A DNA stretch of 64,000 nt from Eutrophovita brisbanensis (GCA_038147395.1 JAYQTM010000001.1:372001-436000), one strand, 5' to 3'. Counted from the first letter of the stretch, positions 51,426-60,621 are shown. Numbers and translations are program-made. Notes: generated by a model from the letters alone, not told the origin.

Positions 51426-52304
51426 ATGGCAGGGTCTCTTTACGCTCGTCTTGAAGACTACGTCAAACTCACGAAGCCAAGGGTCGTGATGTTGATCGTG
51501 TTTACGGCGTTTATCGGGATGTTATTGGCGCAACACACGTTAGCCTCTATAGATATTCTGATTGTCGGATCTATTGGGATATGGCTCGTTGCTGGGGCAG
51601 CGGCAGCGGTGAATTGTTTGGTGGAGCAAAAGATAGATGCTGTAATGGCGAGAACACGAGCGCGACCGTTACCTTTGGGCTCGGTGACTGTCAATGAGAC
51701 CGTTGCGGTCTCTTTGGTAGTAGGAGGTGTGGGACTTTTCCTACTTTACTACTGGATTAATCCCCTCACGATGTGGCTCACCCTAGGGACATTCGTTGGG
51801 TACGCGATCATTTACACGATCGTATTAAAACCACTCACGCCACAAAACATTGTGATTGGCGGTGCATCGGGCGCGATGCCGCCAATACTTGGGTGGGCTG
51901 CGGTCACTGGAGAGGTGACGTATGAGGCGTTACTTTTGTTTTTAATTATCTTTGCGTGGACTCCCCCTCATTTTTGGGCGCTCGCTTTATATCGCCGAGA
52001 TGAGTACGCTAAAGCGGAGGTGCCGATGTTGCCCGTGACACACGGTGAAGCGTTTACTCGTCTTCATGTGTTCCTATACACCTTGATACTTTTGGTGGTC
52101 TCTCTCTTACCTTTTGCTGTGGGGATGAGTCATTGGATCTACGGGCTAAGCGCACTGATTTTAGGTCTCATTTTTGTGTTCTATGCGTATCGAATTTGGA
52201 GGTCGTACACTGACGCACTTGCGCGAACAACCTTTAAGTATTCGATCTTATATTTAGCGCTTATTTTTTCAGCGTTACTCTTAGATCACTATTTGATTCT
52301 CTAA
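51426..52304 (+). CDS. ctaB: Protoheme IX farnesyltransferase (heme O synthase)
   Basis: A membrane prenyltransferase (UbiA family) that adds a farnesyl group to heme B to give heme O. The Asp-rich substrate motif appears as DAVMARTRARPLP near residues 74-86, preceded by AAAVNCLVEQKI; about nine membrane helices are spread over 292 residues. TPPHFWALALYRRDEY near 180-195 is the second signature. Either GTG 51423 or ATG 51426 may be the start; I chose the ATG. Heme A synthase, the next enzyme, is not encoded here. Confidence 0.95.
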   Translation: MAGSLYARLEDYVKLTKPRVVMLIVFTAFIGMLLAQHTLASIDILIVGSIGIWLVAGAAAAVNCLVEQKIDAVMARTRARPLPLGSVTVNETVAVSLVVGGVGLFLLYYWINPLTMWLTLGTFVGYAIIYTIVLKPLTPQNIVIGGASGAMPPILGWAAVTGEVTYEALLLFLIIFAWTPPHFWALALYRRDEYAKAEVPMLPVTHGEAFTRLHVFLYTLILLVVSLLPFAVGMSHWIYGLSALILGLIFVFYAYRIWRSYTDALARTTFKYSILYLALIFSALLLDHYLIL

Positions 52305-52317
52305 ACAGATCGAGCCA

Positions 52318-52929
52318 ATGCTTTTGTATTCACGAGTGAAGCGCTTACTCGCGCTGGTCGCCCTCACGATTCTGGCTTTATCCGGTTGTCGTGATTCAAA
52401 AAATGACTCTCTTGAGTTTTTTTTTACTGATATCACGGGTGCGAACTTTGCAAGGCAATTTGAACTTGATGGACCAGACGGACAACGAGTCAGTCTTGAA
52501 GATTTTCGAAATCATGTCGTTGCGGTATTTTTCGGCTTTACACAGTGTCCAGATGTATGCCCGACAACGCTAGCAGACCTGAATGTAGTGGCGGATCTTT
52601 TAGGCGAGAAATCTGATCGGTTCAAAGTCGCATTTATTACGGTCGATCCATTGAGAGATCAACCGGAGCTACTCAGAAAATATGTGTCTGCTTTCAATCA
52701 CAATTTTGTTGGGCTAACGGGTAGCCCAGAGGAAATCTCTCGGACAGCAAAAGAATTCAAGGTTACATATCAGAAAGTGAAGGGCCAATCGCCAACGACA
52801 TACTCTGTTGACCATACCGCAGCAACGTTCATATTTGACAAACAAGGGCTCGTTCGGCTTTTTGTGCCTTATGGGGCAGACCCATCCAAAATTGCAATGG
52901 ATATCGAAAAATTACTCGACATTGATTGA
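52318..52929 (+). CDS. SCO1/SenC family copper chaperone lipoprotein
   Basis: A periplasmic copper chaperone for the CuA centre of subunit II. The N-terminus is a lipoprotein signal (LTILALSGC, acylated Cys near residue 24). The thioredoxin-fold domain has the copper-binding CPDVC near 80-84 (FGFTQCPDVCPTTLADL) and the distal His in YSVDHTAATFIFD near 162-174. The 203 residues are typical. It follows ctaB by 13 bases and converges on rpoH with 41 bases between stops. Confidence 0.93.
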   Translation: MLLYSRVKRLLALVALTILALSGCRDSKNDSLEFFFTDITGANFARQFELDGPDGQRVSLEDFRNHVVAVFFGFTQCPDVCPTTLADLNVVADLLGEKSDRFKVAFITVDPLRDQPELLRKYVSAFNHNFVGLTGSPEEISRTAKEFKVTYQKVKGQSPTTYSVDHTAATFIFDKQGLVRLFVPYGADPSKIAMDIEKLLDID

Positions 52930-52970
52930 GGGGCAATATCTCCCCAAAGCCATCTGGACCGTTATGGATC

Positions 52971-53813
52971 TTATTCTAAAAGGTCCCGCATTTTTTTCAT
53001 TGCTTGCGCCTCAATTTGACGAATCCGTTCCGCGGACACTGAGAAGCGTGATGCCAAGTCATGAAGTGTCGCATGCGCATCTTCGTTGAGCCATCGTGCT
53101 TGTATGATTTCACGACTGCGATCATCCAGTGTTGACAAAGCCGTGCTTAATGCCTTTGCTTGCGAGCTTTCGAGTTGATTCGTTTCCACTATCGAGCTTG
53201 GATCAGCTTCCGAACTCGATAAAAATGAGATCGGAGCGTACGAATCGTCATCTTGCGCTAATGGGTCAAGAGAAATATCGTTGCCATTGAGTCTGGTTTC
53301 CATCTCCACTACGTCTGATGTTTTGACGTCCAAATCCTGGGCGATGCGTTTGACTTCACTAGGCTCCAGTGTATCTAAGTTCGACTTCATGCTACGCAGA
53401 TTGAAAAAAAGCTTGCGCTGAGCTTTAGTCGTCGCAATTTTGACAATGCGCCAATTCTTCAAGACGAATTCGTGTATCTCAGCCTTGATCCAGTGAATGG
53501 CAAAGGAGACCAACCGGACGCCTTTTTCATAGTCGAATTTTTTTACTGCCTTCATCAAACCTACATTTCCCTCTTGGATGAGATCTGAGAACGGCAATCC
53601 ATACCCATTGTAGCGACGAGCGATAGACACAACGACCCTTAGATGAGCCATGACGAGGGCTTTCGCGGCATCGAGATCGTTTTCATTTTTGAGCTGTTTT
53701 GACAGACGCGTTTCGTCCTCCGCGCTAAGGAGCGGAATTTGGTTTACTGCCTTGATATAGAGATCGAGGCTGGCAACTGGTGGTAGGGCCGTTGTCGTTA
53801 ACGCATGTGTCAT
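52971..53813 (-). CDS. rpoH: Heat-shock sigma factor RpoH (sigma-32)
   Basis: The alternative sigma factor for heat-shock genes. Region 2 includes LIQEGNVGLMKAVKKFDYEKG near residues 75-95 and VSFAIHWIKAEIHEFVLKNWRIVKIATTKAQRKLFFNLR near 100-138, containing the RpoH box (QRKLFFNLR). Region 4 ends with LHDLASRFSVSAERIRQIEAQAMKKMR. The ATG at 53813 is chosen because GGAGGT lies five bases before it; an upstream ATG (53825) lacks a site and overlaps it. It has 280 residues. A perfect CIRCE operator lies 22 bases upstream of the ATG, so HrcA control is likely. It follows ftsX in the same direction. Confidence 0.95.
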   Translation of the reverse strand: MTHALTTTALPPVASLDLYIKAVNQIPLLSAEDETRLSKQLKNENDLDAAKALVMAHLRVVVSIARRYNGYGLPFSDLIQEGNVGLMKAVKKFDYEKGVRLVSFAIHWIKAEIHEFVLKNWRIVKIATTKAQRKLFFNLRSMKSNLDTLEPSEVKRIAQDLDVKTSDVVEMETRLNGNDISLDPLAQDDDSYAPISFLSSSEADPSSIVETNQLESSQAKALSTALSTLDDRSREIIQARWLNEDAHATLHDLASRFSVSAERIRQIEAQAMKKMRDLLE

Positions 53814-53834
53814 AGGTACCTCCATGGGCGTATT

Positions 53835-53861
53835 TTAGCACTCTTTGCATAGGAGTGCTAA
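53835..53861 (-). promoter_or_regulatory. CIRCE element (HrcA operator) upstream of rpoH
   Basis: TTAGCACTC (53835-53843) and GAGTGCTAA (53853-53861) with a nine-base spacer match the full CIRCE consensus TTAGCACTC-N9-GAGTGCTAA without a mismatch. It lies in the ftsX-rpoH gap, 22 bases before the rpoH ATG. On the minus strand a TAAAAT at its downstream edge could be the -10 box, with TTAGCA 18 bases before it, so HrcA would block the promoter. HrcA itself is not encoded in this window. Confidence 0.92.
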
Positions 53862-53898
53862 TTCCCGGAAAGGTTCTAGTGACTATCTAAGCAATTGT

Positions 53899-54792
53899 TT
53901 AACAGTCTATTTTTGTCAAATGCTTATTAGCAGAGAGCCATGCGCTCGCGAGGCTCAGCATCGTGCTAACGGCAATCGGGCTGAGAAGGATCGGGACACT
54001 TGGTTGAGTGATGACGATCCCGAGGGTTTCGAGAGCTGACTTAGCGTATGGAATGCCAAATTTCAGGCTAATAAGGATCAAAACGACCGCGAACAATCCG
54101 CTGAGAAACCCCTGTATGAAAGCAAAATACAGAAATGGTCTTCGAATGAAACGTCTGGTTGCGCCGACAAGTCGCGTGACCTCAATTTCGTCTTTAGCAA
54201 GGGAGATTTGTAGTCGAATGGTTGTAAAAATTGTCGCTGCTAGCCCAAAAATAACGAAAGATAAAAGGATCAAGGCGCACGCTCGAGCTAAATGAATCAC
54301 GGACTCGAGCTGTCTGGCCCATTCAGCATCAAACCGTACTTCGGAGACTGATTCAATATCCTTGATGGATGATGCGACGCGATGCAGTTCGTCTGAACTA
54401 CTGCCTTTGGGCGTCAGCACCAGGAGGTGAGGAAGGGGATTCTCGTCTAAGTTGTTTGTTAAGTTCTCAAGACCGAGTCTTTGCGACATACGTGTCAGGC
54501 CGGCGTCACGGTCAACAAACTCGATTTGTCCGTCAAAAATTGTCCTAATTTTTGCTGTTACCTCATCAACCGCCTGTTTGCTGGCGGACACTTCCAAAAA
54601 AACGTTCAGTTGATTGGATTCACTCGTTTTTCTCGTGAGGCGATCAGCGCCGTCTGCCAGCATGTAAAGGCCCATTGGAATTGAGAGCGCAATCCCAATG
54701 ACCATAATGTGAAGCAGATTGGCGATAGGGTGAAGCAGTAGTCTTTTTACGCTACTGTAAAAAGCAATGGTTCTGAGATGAAGCCAACTCAA
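53899..54792 (-). CDS. ftsX: Cell division ABC transporter permease FtsX
   Basis: The membrane half of FtsEX, which signals to EnvC and controls septal amidases. Four membrane helices (about 20-42, 170-195, 220-245, 265-288) surround a periplasmic loop (about 50-165) between the first two, the FtsX layout. DEIEVTRLVGATRRFIRRPFLYFAFIQG near 202-229 is a conserved cytoplasmic segment. 297 residues. It overlaps ftsE by four bases (ATGA), and rpoH follows after 85 bases. Confidence 0.93.
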   Translation of the reverse strand: MSWLHLRTIAFYSSVKRLLLHPIANLLHIMVIGIALSIPMGLYMLADGADRLTRKTSESNQLNVFLEVSASKQAVDEVTAKIRTIFDGQIEFVDRDAGLTRMSQRLGLENLTNNLDENPLPHLLVLTPKGSSSDELHRVASSIKDIESVSEVRFDAEWARQLESVIHLARACALILLSFVIFGLAATIFTTIRLQISLAKDEIEVTRLVGATRRFIRRPFLYFAFIQGFLSGLFAVVLILISLKFGIPYAKSALETLGIVITQPSVPILLSPIAVSTMLSLASAWLSANKHLTKIDC

Positions 54793-55442
54793 AGCTCAAT
54801 TTCTCCGTGACTCAGTGTAATCGTTCTTGCGCCTAGGCCTTCTATCATAGCTGGATCATGTGTCGCGATGACAACGGTGACGCCGACGCGGTTAAATGCT
54901 CTGAACATGGCAACGATATCCGCAGCATATCCCGGATCAAGATTTCCGGTGGGTTCGTCAGCTAACAGGATTGCCGGTTTGTTGACCACTGCACGAGCGA
55001 TACAAAGCCGTTGTTGTTCACCCCCAGACAGTGTGATGGGGTGAACCCGTTCCTTTTCAAGTAGACCGACTTTATCCAGTGCTGCGCGAACGCGTTTTGT
55101 TATCTCCGATCTTGAAAACCCTGAGATGAGTAGAGGTAACGCAACATTATCGAAAACCGTTCGATCCATTAATAATTTGTGGTCTTGAAAGACAAAACCA
55201 AAATTTCGTCTAAGGTACGGAAGCGCGTTGGGGCTAAGATTTGAGATTTTCGCGCCGTTTATGACGACATGACCACTCGTTGCCTTTTCAATGCCGCCAA
55301 TGAGTTTCATCAATGTTGATTTCCCGGCTCCCGAGTGCCCCGTCAAAAAAACCATCTCCCCTTCGCTGATGGATAGACTCACGTTTTTGAGGGCTTGATG
55401 ACCACCTGGGTATCGTTTCGATAAATTTTGAGTTTCGATCAT
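54789..55442 (-). CDS. ftsE: Cell division ATP-binding protein FtsE
   Basis: The ATPase of FtsEX. Walker A GHSGAGKSTLM near residues 35-45, signature LSGGEQQRLCIARAVV near 138-153, Walker B ILLADEPTGNLDP near 158-170 and the H-loop ATHD near 193. The 217 residues match. It lies 36 bases after ftsY and overlaps ftsX, an order shared across gammaproteobacteria. Confidence 0.96.
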   Translation of the reverse strand: MIETQNLSKRYPGGHQALKNVSLSISEGEMVFLTGHSGAGKSTLMKLIGGIEKATSGHVVINGAKISNLSPNALPYLRRNFGFVFQDHKLLMDRTVFDNVALPLLISGFSRSEITKRVRAALDKVGLLEKERVHPITLSGGEQQRLCIARAVVNKPAILLADEPTGNLDPGYAADIVAMFRAFNRVGVTVVIATHDPAMIEGLGARTITLSHGEIEL

Positions 55443-55478
55443 TGGTGAGTCTTGAGCTGTAACGCTTTCCCGATCCGT

Positions 55479-56453
55479 TTAGTCAAAAATAGCATCGATG
55501 AATTCTTGAGCAGAAAATTGCGCTAAATCATTGATCCCTTCACCTACGCCGACGTAACGGATGGGGATTGGTTTATATTGAGCAATACCAAATATACACC
55601 CTCCCTTTGCACTTCCGTCTAGTTTGGTTAGGACGATGCTGTCCACGCCAAGAGCCGCGTCGAAAGATTTGACTTGCTCAGCAGCGTTTTGGCCAGTGTT
55701 CGAATCAACGACTAAAACAATTTCATTGGGAGCGGACTCGAGCGCTTTCCCCATCACTCGCTTGACCTTTCGAAGTTCTTCCATCAAATTTTGTTGCGTT
55801 GGTAGGCGGCCAGCTGTATCAGCAATCACGATATCGACATGTTTTGCCTTCGCAGATTGTATTGCGTCAAATATTACTGCTGCAGAGTCTCCGCGATCTT
55901 GTGATACCACGGTGACCTGGTTACGTTCCCCCCAAATTCGGAGTTGCTCTTCAGCAGCCGCGCGAAATGTATCGCCCGCAGCGAGTAGCACCCGTTTGTT
56001 GGCCTCAGTAAACTGTTTGGTTAATTTACCGATTGTTGTTGTTTTCCCAGCTCCGTTAACGCCCGCGACTAAAATCACATAGGGATTCCCTTCTCGCTCT
56101 GACAGTTCATCGGACATGGGCTGAACCATCGACAGCATTTCTGATTTCAGTATTGCTTTTACCTCATCAACTGTGCTGAGTTTATTTTTTTTTACTGCTC
56201 GCTTCGTGTTCTCGAGTAGAACTGTTGTCGCAGAAATACCGACGTCACTGGTCAAGAGGATGGTTTCTAGTTCCTCGAACATGTCATCGTCAAAGGATGT
56301 AGATGTGCCGAATACCTGGCTAATTCTTTTCCCTAATTTGGATCTTGTGAGACTTAGGCTCTCTCGCCAACTGGAAATTTGGCTTGTTGTGTCATTATCT
56401 GAAGAAGATTGATCAGATTTTGAAACTTTGTTCGATCTTAAAAAACTAAACAT
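55479..56453 (-). CDS. ftsY: Signal recognition particle receptor FtsY
   Basis: The SRP receptor GTPase, which docks ribosomes making membrane proteins. From the ATG at 56453 (MFSFLRSNKVSK) it has 324 residues: a short variable acidic/basic N-terminal region, the N domain (about 40-110), and the G domain with GVNGAGKTTTIGKL near 131-144, DTFRAAAEEQL near 163-173, DTAGRLPTQQNLMEEL near 213-228, and TKLDGSAKGG near 270-279. A longer frame to 56561 adds unlikely residues. It heads the ftsY-ftsE-ftsX-rpoH run and diverges from the M16 genes. Confidence 0.96.
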   Translation of the reverse strand: MFSFLRSNKVSKSDQSSSDNDTTSQISSWRESLSLTRSKLGKRISQVFGTSTSFDDDMFEELETILLTSDVGISATTVLLENTKRAVKKNKLSTVDEVKAILKSEMLSMVQPMSDELSEREGNPYVILVAGVNGAGKTTTIGKLTKQFTEANKRVLLAAGDTFRAAAEEQLRIWGERNQVTVVSQDRGDSAAVIFDAIQSAKAKHVDIVIADTAGRLPTQQNLMEELRKVKRVMGKALESAPNEIVLVVDSNTGQNAAEQVKSFDAALGVDSIVLTKLDGSAKGGCIFGIAQYKPIPIRYVGVGEGINDLAQFSAQEFIDAIFD

Positions 56454-56582
56454 TTGAAAATTAGTGAAAAAATATCCAGAGACGCGATCTGTCGGCGATA
56501 AATACGAAAAGTTGACGGGAAGGCGATTCACAACGTCCGTAACCGACTTCAGTCTCTGCAAAATTAACCAATTGGCGACATT

Positions 56583-57938
56583 ATGATTTTAACCTGCTTG
56601 TGTGCGTTCCGTCGGTATCTGCTTTTGTCTGTTTATTTTTCGCTCTCGTTTCTGGGAGAAGCACTGGCTGCTCCAGCCGAAATCGTGGAACAGGATCTGG
56701 GAAATGGTCTCAAAGTGATTGTGAGGCCTGATACGAGGGCTCCCGTAGCGGCGGTTATGGTCTGGTATCGCGCGGGCAGTATCGATGAGGTAAACGGTCG
56801 TACCGGCGTTGCGCATGTACTCGAGCATCTCATGTTTCAAGGCACCAACAGTGTCGCTCCTGGCGAGTATGCAAAAACGATCGCTTCCGTAGGTGGCCGA
56901 TCGAATGCGTTCACCTCTAGCGACTACACAGGATACCTTCAAGAGCTTCATAGCGATGAGTTGGAGTTGGCAATCAAACTTGAAGCTGATCGGATGCAAA
57001 ATTTATTGCTAAGACAGACAGAATTTGACACTGAAGTTCGGGTGGTCATGGAAGAGCGTCGTCAAAGAGTTGACGACAATCCACGAGGGGTCTTGATGGA
57101 GCAGCTATCTGCTGCGATGTATGTTGCGCACCCCTACCGTGCACCTGTGATTGGTTGGATGAACGATTTGGAGAACATGACGCTGACTGACGCGTCAAAC
57201 TGGTATCAGCGATGGTATGTACCGAATAATGCAGCATTGGTTGTTGCTGGAAACGTTGACCCTGAAGAGGTTTTTCTTCTTGCAAAGCGGTACTTTGGAG
57301 GGTTGGAATCGCGTGATTTACCCATGCGAAAACCACAAGATGAGCCACCGCAGTTGGGAGACAGGAGAATCGTCGTCAAGGAAAACACCACGTTACCCTC
57401 ACAGGCGATGGCGTTTCGAGCACCACGATTAGAAAATGTGGACGGTGATTGGGAGCCATATGCGTTGTACCTGCTGGCGGGTGTTCTCGATGGACACGCT
57501 GCTGCTCGATTACACAAGCGCATGGTCGTTGACGAAATGGTCGCACAATCGGTGAGTGTCAGCTACGATGGTCTAAAGCGAGGCCCAGGATCGTTCTTCG
57601 TTGGTTTCTCGCCTGTTAAGGGAGTGACGGTAGACGACTTAGAGACCATTTGGTGGGATGAAGTCGAGCGTTTAAAACGAGATGGAGTAGCCCAACAAGA
57701 ACTCAGTCGAGTCAAGGCACAAGTGATAGCTGGGCAAATTTTTTCAGATGATTCAGTTTTGGGTCAAGCGAGCAGAATCGGTCGAATGTGGGCAATAGGA
57801 TACGATTCGAACGCATCTGATTTAATCCATCAAAAAATCAAAACAATTACGCCGGAACAGGTTAGAGCAGTTGCTGAGAAATATTTAGTCACTGAGGCGG
57901 TAACGGTTGCTGTGCTGCTTCCAAAACAACAAAACTAA
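56583..57938 (+). CDS. M16 family zinc metallopeptidase (catalytic partner)
   Basis: A pitrilysin-family peptidase with a signal peptide (about 1-29), so periplasmic. The inverted zinc motif HVLEH is at residues 78-82, with the third ligand in VRVVMEERR near 152-160. SNAFTSSDYTGY near 105-116 is also typical. 451 residues give the two M16 lobes. It starts 129 bases from the divergent ftsY and is followed by a second M16 protein lacking the zinc motif, so the pair probably forms a heterodimer. Substrates are unknown. Confidence 0.93.
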   Translation: MILTCLCAFRRYLLLSVYFSLSFLGEALAAPAEIVEQDLGNGLKVIVRPDTRAPVAAVMVWYRAGSIDEVNGRTGVAHVLEHLMFQGTNSVAPGEYAKTIASVGGRSNAFTSSDYTGYLQELHSDELELAIKLEADRMQNLLLRQTEFDTEVRVVMEERRQRVDDNPRGVLMEQLSAAMYVAHPYRAPVIGWMNDLENMTLTDASNWYQRWYVPNNAALVVAGNVDPEEVFLLAKRYFGGLESRDLPMRKPQDEPPQLGDRRIVVKENTTLPSQAMAFRAPRLENVDGDWEPYALYLLAGVLDGHAAARLHKRMVVDEMVAQSVSVSYDGLKRGPGSFFVGFSPVKGVTVDDLETIWWDEVERLKRDGVAQQELSRVKAQVIAGQIFSDDSVLGQASRIGRMWAIGYDSNASDLIHQKIKTITPEQVRAVAEKYLVTEAVTVAVLLPKQQN

Positions 57939-57990
57939 AGAAGTCGAGCGTCAGATGATGAACCAAGGGTATTTCACGAAGGAGTACACA

Positions 57991-59319
57991 GTGAGAGAGA
58001 TCGTATTATTTTGTTTGTTATCTCTTTTTTCGAGCTTTGGGTTTGCGGATGAGGAATACAGGCATCAATGGACGACCTCTGGAGGAACGAAGGTTATCTT
58101 TATCCAGACTTCTGTTTTGCCTATCGTGGATGTTTCAATTGATTTTGCCGCGGGAGCTGCTTTTGATCCCGCTGGGAAGGAGGGATTGGCGCGATTTACT
58201 CTTCGTTTGTTAGACAAGGGCACCGAGGCATCTGACGAGCAACAACTTGCCGAACGGTTAGCCGGCACAGGGTCTCAACTGGGAGGTACCTTCGATTTAG
58301 ATCGTTCTGGACTCACGTTGCGGTCTTTAGCGTTCGAGGACGAGTTAAATGACTCTCTTAGTGTCGTTGAGGAGATGCTTCATGCTCCGACATTTCCGAC
58401 GGAGATACTGGATCGAGAGATTAAGTCAGGAATTGCCTCGTTAAACGAGAGCGTTAAAAGACCAGGGACTGTTGCCTCGAGAACATTTTATGAACAGTTA
58501 TATCCCGACCACCCATATCGGTCTACCGGAGTAGGCACTGAAGAATCACTTCGATCACTGACGAGCGGCGACTTGTCGTCATTCTATAAACGGTTTTACA
58601 GACGGACGAATGGTGTGATCACCATTGTAGGGGATCTTACCCTAACTCGAGCGACTGAGATATCGGAACAGTTATCAGATGCGCTCCCCATAGGCGATGA
58701 AGCGCCCGAGAAGTTAATTGCTCCAGATATAGGCGTGATCGATCGCGAGACTGTGATCTACAATCCCGCATCCCAGGCACACATACGGATCGGAGCGCTT
58801 GGGGTGAAGCGTGGCGACCCCGATTATCTCCCGTTAATTTTAGCGAACCAGATTTTAGGCGGAGGTGGAATGACCTCTATACTGTATGACGAACTGAGGG
58901 AAAAACGAGGCTTGACGTATGGCGTCTACAGTTATTTTAGTCCGCTTCGTGCCGAGGGCCCGTTTGTGATTTCTTTTCAAACGCGCAAAGATCAAGCGAG
59001 AGACGCGCTTGATTTAGCGATGGAACTAGCCAGGCAGTTTGTGAGGGAGGGGCCCACCTTGGAGCAACTCCAGAACGCCAAACGGTACTTCATTGGCGCG
59101 TTTGCTCTGAACGTCGATAGCAACGCAGAGCTTTTGGATTATTACTCGACGATTGGTTTTTATGGGTTACCACTGGACTATATCGACTCGTTTTCACAGC
59201 GTGTTGAAAGCGTGACCCTCGAGGAGGTCAATGATGCGCTCAAGCGGCGATTAACACTCGAAAATACGATACGGATCATTGTCGGGCCTGAAGCGGAATT
59301 TTCGCGGACGGATGGCTAA
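57991..59319 (+). CDS. M16 family protein without zinc motif (non-catalytic partner)
   Basis: The second M16 protein of the pair, 442 residues from the GTG at 57991, which follows AAGGAG and yields a clear signal peptide (IVLFCLLSLFSSFGFA, about 4-19). Where HxxEH should be it reads GLARFTLRLLDKGT, so it cannot bind zinc. It keeps the late Arg/Tyr element REKRGLTYGVYSYFSP near 308-323, which in M16B dimers completes the partner's active site. A frame opening at 57907 overlaps the first gene and is less likely. Its stop overlaps the rsmD start. Confidence 0.9.
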   Translation: MREIVLFCLLSLFSSFGFADEEYRHQWTTSGGTKVIFIQTSVLPIVDVSIDFAAGAAFDPAGKEGLARFTLRLLDKGTEASDEQQLAERLAGTGSQLGGTFDLDRSGLTLRSLAFEDELNDSLSVVEEMLHAPTFPTEILDREIKSGIASLNESVKRPGTVASRTFYEQLYPDHPYRSTGVGTEESLRSLTSGDLSSFYKRFYRRTNGVITIVGDLTLTRATEISEQLSDALPIGDEAPEKLIAPDIGVIDRETVIYNPASQAHIRIGALGVKRGDPDYLPLILANQILGGGGMTSILYDELREKRGLTYGVYSYFSPLRAEGPFVISFQTRKDQARDALDLAMELARQFVREGPTLEQLQNAKRYFIGAFALNVDSNAELLDYYSTIGFYGLPLDYIDSFSQRVESVTLEEVNDALKRRLTLENTIRIIVGPEAEFSRTDG

Positions 59320-59863
59320 CTCCGTTAGGATCATCGGCGGTACATTTCGGCGACGACACATCAAGTTTGCCGCAGTTGATGGACTGAGACCAACGCCAGA
59401 TCGCGTCCGAGAAACCCTGTTTAATTGGCTTGGGCAAACACTCAATGGCTTGGACTGTCTTGATCTGTTCGCGGGCAGTGGAGCGCTTGGCTTTGAAGCA
59501 TTGTCGCGCGGCGCGCGGCGCTTGACATTTGTTGACACAAATACTGATGTGTGTCGCGTCATAAAGTCCAATTGTCACGAGCTCGGGATCATCAATCAAA
59601 CTGTTTCGTGTATGGCGGCCGTCCAATATCTAAAGCAAAATACGACCAAATTTGATATCGTTTTCGTTGATCCACCTTATGGCAGTGACTTGTATGAGGC
59701 AGTGCTGGCGGAGTTACCCCGCCACCTAAATAATGAAGGTAAAATTTACGTCGAGTCTGATCGAGAGATACTTCCCTTACCAGGAGCCAACGTGGTCAAA
59801 AAATCAAGAGCCGGGCGTGTGCATTATGCGCTTTGGGAGTATCTGATGAATAAGGATGGATAA
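59312..59863 (+). CDS. rsmD: 16S rRNA (guanine(966)-N(2))-methyltransferase
   Basis: Methylates G966 of 16S rRNA. RIIGGTFRRRHIKF near the N-terminus, RPTPDRVRETLFNWL near 26-40, the SAM loop LDLFAGSGALGFEALSRGA near 51-69, and the catalytic DPPYGSDLYE near 120-129 are diagnostic. From the ATG at 59312 it has 183 residues and overlaps the preceding M16 gene by eight bases. It overlaps coaD by eight bases. Confidence 0.95.
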   Translation: MANSVRIIGGTFRRRHIKFAAVDGLRPTPDRVRETLFNWLGQTLNGLDCLDLFAGSGALGFEALSRGARRLTFVDTNTDVCRVIKSNCHELGIINQTVSCMAAVQYLKQNTTKFDIVFVDPPYGSDLYEAVLAELPRHLNNEGKIYVESDREILPLPGANVVKKSRAGRVHYALWEYLMNKDG

Positions 59864-60359
59864 CAAAGTGAATCGAGCCGTTTACCCCGGTACTTTTGAC
59901 CCTTTTACGAGTGGACACGAGGATCTTGTAAGAAGGGCCTCCAGTGTTTTTGACGAGGTAATCGTGGCCGTAGCGGACAGTCGTGGCAAACAGCCGCTCT
60001 TTAATCTAGAGGAGAGAGTTGTCATTGCTCAGGAGGTGCTGGCGCGATTCGATAACGTGTCAGTAACAGGGTTCTCCGGACTTTTGATGGACTTCATTCA
60101 GCTCAACCAAGCTAAGATCGTGCTGAGAGGACTGCGAGCAGTTTCAGATTTCGAGTACGAATTCCAGCTCGCCGGCATGAACCGTAATTTATACCCCGAT
60201 GTCGAGACACTCTTCTTGACACCAGCAGAACAATATACGTTCATCTCAGCAACGATGGTTCGAGAAATCGCGCTTCTTGGGGGTGATGTGTCCTCGTTTG
60301 TCAATCCGATCGTCTTGGGGCATATCAAAGAACGTTTGATTACTCTTGGTTCGAAATAA
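59856..60359 (+). CDS. coaD: Phosphopantetheine adenylyltransferase
   Basis: Adds AMP to 4'-phosphopantetheine in coenzyme A synthesis. The nucleotidyltransferase motif is YPGTFDPFTSGHEDLVRRA near residues 10-28 (TxGH as SGH), with the conserved LRGLRAVSDFEYEFQLAGMNRNL near 89-111 and ISATMVREIALLGGDVS near 129-145. 167 residues. rsmD-coaD-ferredoxin is a conserved order. Confidence 0.96.
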   Translation: MDNKVNRAVYPGTFDPFTSGHEDLVRRASSVFDEVIVAVADSRGKQPLFNLEERVVIAQEVLARFDNVSVTGFSGLLMDFIQLNQAKIVLRGLRAVSDFEYEFQLAGMNRNLYPDVETLFLTPAEQYTFISATMVREIALLGGDVSSFVNPIVLGHIKERLITLGSK

Positions 60360-60360
60360 T

Positions 60361-60621
60361 ATGGCGTTAATGATCACCGATGACTGTATTAATTGCGACG
60401 TTTGTGAGCCTGAGTGTCCAAATGACGCGATTTACCAGGGTGAAGAGATATATGAAATTGACCCCCAAAAATGCACCGAGTGTGTAGGACATTTTGATCA
60501 ACCGCAGTGTCAAGAGGTTTGTCCTGTGGACTGCATTCCACTGAACCCAGAGTTTCAAGAGACAAAGCTAGAGCTCTTGAAAAAGTACGAGTTGTTGCAA
60601 ACTGTCTCTGACCATCCGTAA
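60361..60621 (+). CDS. yfhL: YfhL family 4Fe-4S ferredoxin
   Basis: A small dicluster ferredoxin of 86 residues. The first cluster motif is CINCDVCEPECPN near residues 9-21; the second is CTECVGHFDQPQCQEVCPVDC near 38-58, with the long insert typical of YfhL/Alvin ferredoxins. The C-terminal helix is present. The ATG at 60361 follows the coaD stop by one base. It probably passes electrons in a low-potential pathway; its partner is unknown. It converges on mutM. Confidence 0.93.
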   Translation: MALMITDDCINCDVCEPECPNDAIYQGEEIYEIDPQKCTECVGHFDQPQCQEVCPVDCIPLNPEFQETKLELLKKYELLQTVSDHP

